From the NCBI GenBank assembly GCA_037903355.1, contig JBAJFE010000030.1, forward strand, positions 1 to 64,000: a stretch of 64,000 nt of DNA. Direction: 5' to 3'. A program made the position numbers and the translations under genes. A model generated the notes under the pieces. It had not been told where the DNA came from. It did no database searches and worked only from the letters and a program-made list of their open reading frames with translations. Source of the stretch: Trichuris trichiura (Eukaryota > Nematoda > Enoplea > Trichinellida > Trichuridae). Below are positions 62,431 to 64,000 of the stretch, piece after piece (the stretch's first letter is position 1; every line of letters starts with the position of its first letter).

Positions 62431-62751
62431 TATTCTAGGATATGATAACAGAGCGTCGAGAAAAGATAGCCAATTCTTCTATTGCTATCTTCATTGGTTC
62501 ATCCACGAACTGCCACAGGAGCAATGCAGTGTTGAACAAAACATTAAGAACAAATACACTGCAGGTTTATCAGCTGTAATGTGCGTTTCATGTAGAAGTG
62601 TTATTTATGGAATCAATCCGCTTGTAACGATTATAAGAACTTGACTTTTGTTTAATATCTATCAGTTTTCGAGTCTCTCCTTATCCTGCCGGCAATTAAA
62701 CAGAGAAGGGTGTGTACTCGTGAATAGCCATCAGTCTTATTCAGCAAACAT

Positions 62752-62852
62752 TGCAAGCCACCAAATTCGAAGAGCGTGGAATATATTGACGAAAACTCCA
62801 CTAGGAGATTTAGCATCTGCTTCACTGGGCGGAATATAGCGGAGTGCTTGAC
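62752..62852 (-). pseudogene. decayed extra copy of a CWC22 exon
   Basis: The minus strand reads RYIPPSEADAKSPSGVFVNI, then FHALRIWWL. This aligns with CWC22 exon 63568-63441 ([30 protein letters not shown]). DNA similarity extends over about 100 bp (CACTAGGAGATTTAGCATC versus GACTAGGAGATGTAGTGTC). Key residues are lost and no neighbouring exons are conserved, so it is a relic of a partial tandem duplication. Confidence 0.7.
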
Positions 62853-63138
62853 AAGGTGAGGTTTTGTCACTATGCCTTCTAGAAGTATATAATAAAATCA
62901 GGGAAATCGAGCTTGCCAAGTTAAAATGCCATTTTATCAAAAAAACATTGCGTACTGAATAAAACACTCATATTACTTCGCAATAGTCGTGCAACTGCTG
63001 CGCACTATAACGAAAACGCACATGGAAGAACATTTAACACTGCTCTGTTCATGAAGAAGTAATGTACAATAAAATATAAAACACAGTTGAAGAATATTTG
63101 AACGGTTAGGTGCAAGTAGGTATATATTTTTGAATGGT

Positions 63139-64000
63139 TTATTCTGAATGTTCAGCTTCAACGTGTTCGTTGGCAGCAGGAAGTTTGACAACCCTCTCTT
63201 TAGGGACATTCTTTAAATGCTCTCGCATGCCGATGCTAAAAGGTGACCAAATGAGGAAACAAAAAAGAAAAGACCTATACGCTTACGTCAAACCACCAAG
63301 TCCAATCGAAGTGTAAAAATTAATAGCAAATCTGGTGTTGTGGGGATGGTCGCGAGGAAATAATCCATCAAATGCAGCTTGCATGGTTCTTAAAATATAT
63401 AAGTACATAACATGAATTTTGCTATAACAGTACAACTTACGCGTCTTCAATCCTATCGAACAAACTTTGTAGGCCCATAAATTCTACGAGCTCATGGAAC
63501 AATATTTTGATGAATATTCGACTAGGAGATGTAGTGTCGGCTTCGGTGAGCCGAATACAATGAAGTGGCTAATAAGAATGAAATCTGATGATTAAATCAT
63601 CAAGAAATACTCACTACCATCCATGAAATTGAGTCTGTAAAAAAGAGGTGTGCAAACAGTCTAGCTGAGTTGCGCAACTTTGTTATTTCAAAACGGTGAA
63701 CTGCCAGGTACACATCTTTGAATAAGGACTCAAAGTGATGTTGATATTCTTGTTTCAGGCGACAAAAACGCTGCAAATAAAAAAACGCAGAAACTCAGCA
63801 GAACGCGAAAGAAAAAACATACCTCTGCCATCAAACCGAAAAACTTTTCATACGTGCGCTGCTGAGCGCAGCAATCCAAAATCATGTTGCAGAGTTCTGC
63901 TTCGTACCCCGGTTTAATATCCATTTTCAGCAACTTGTGAATCGCTTCTTGAAAGTCAAGGGAAGACTGGATAGTAAGATATACTGTGCGACGGAAGGTG
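63139..64000 (-). CDS. CWC22: pre-mRNA splicing factor CWC22, C-terminal part (cut by window edge)
   Basis: Minus-strand exons 64000-63823 (continues outside), 63770-63615, 63568-63441, 63388-63287, 63235-63139; introns of 46-52 bp; phases agree; 219 residues visible. The sequence follows the MA3 domain of CWC22: [85 protein letters not shown], then [12 protein letters not shown]22 is part of the spliceosome and brings eIF4A3 for exon-junction-complex deposition; the MIF4G half should lie beyond base 64000. The protein stops about 20 residues after REHLKNVPK with an acidic EHVEAEHSE end. It therefore lacks the long Arg/Ser-rich tail of vertebrate CWC22. Confidence 0.94.

Overview
This is a gene-poor, transposon-rich piece of an animal nuclear genome. 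Genes are split by many short introns of about 47-55 bp, usually ending TTTTCAG or TTTGCAG. With a single daf-19/RFX-type gene, this fits a nematode best, possibly outside the Caenorhabditis group. The species cannot be fixed from the sequence alone.

Host genes. (1) 11.57-12.03 kb (+): a two-exon single-pass membrane protein of unknown family. (2) 22.20-23.44 kb (+): an eight-exon cathepsin L-like cysteine protease. (3) 26.17-39.31 kb (-): a fifteen-exon RFX transcription factor, rebuilt exon by exon with all splice phases agreeing; exon 12 carries a one-base frameshift. (4) 56.07-56.59 kb (-): a small three-exon protein with two LIM domains. (5) 63.14-64.00 kb (-, cut by the window edge): the C-terminal part of the spliceosome factor CWC22, followed by a decayed extra copy of one of its exons. 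These genes do not form a pathway.

Mobile DNA. The dominant theme is Penelope-like elements (PLEs), encoding reverse transcriptase plus a GIY-YIG endonuclease. One is nearly complete (17.79-21.00 kb), one is a head-to-head truncated pair (49.55-51.49 kb), and remnants lie at 21.2, 46.0 and 62.0 kb. Around them are many short non-autonomous insertions with 11-14 bp target duplications. The PLE terminal repeats and several of the short elements carry hammerhead-ribozyme-like cores: about ten intact in their boxes, others degraded. In every copy whose order can be read, the hammerhead-like core is followed on the same strand by a conserved terminal segment that begins with ATG, folds as a small hairpin and abuts the target duplication. 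This terminal module is the most interesting signal in the window. Also present are pogo/Tigger-type transposase remains (2.1-3.4 and 42.5-43.0 kb), Tigger-type MITEs, hAT-type MITEs with 8-bp duplications, an RTE-type LINE fragment and a 449-bp tandem repeat.

Layout: 0-11 kb repeats and unassigned DNA; 11.6-12 kb membrane protein; 14-21.8 kb MITEs and PLEs; 22.2-23.4 kb protease; 24-26 kb MITEs; 26-39.3 kb RFX gene with insertions in its introns; 39.4-53 kb dense PLE/hammerhead elements; 53-56 kb unassigned; 56 kb LIM gene; 57-62.4 kb nested MITEs and hammerhead elements; 62.7-64 kb CWC22.
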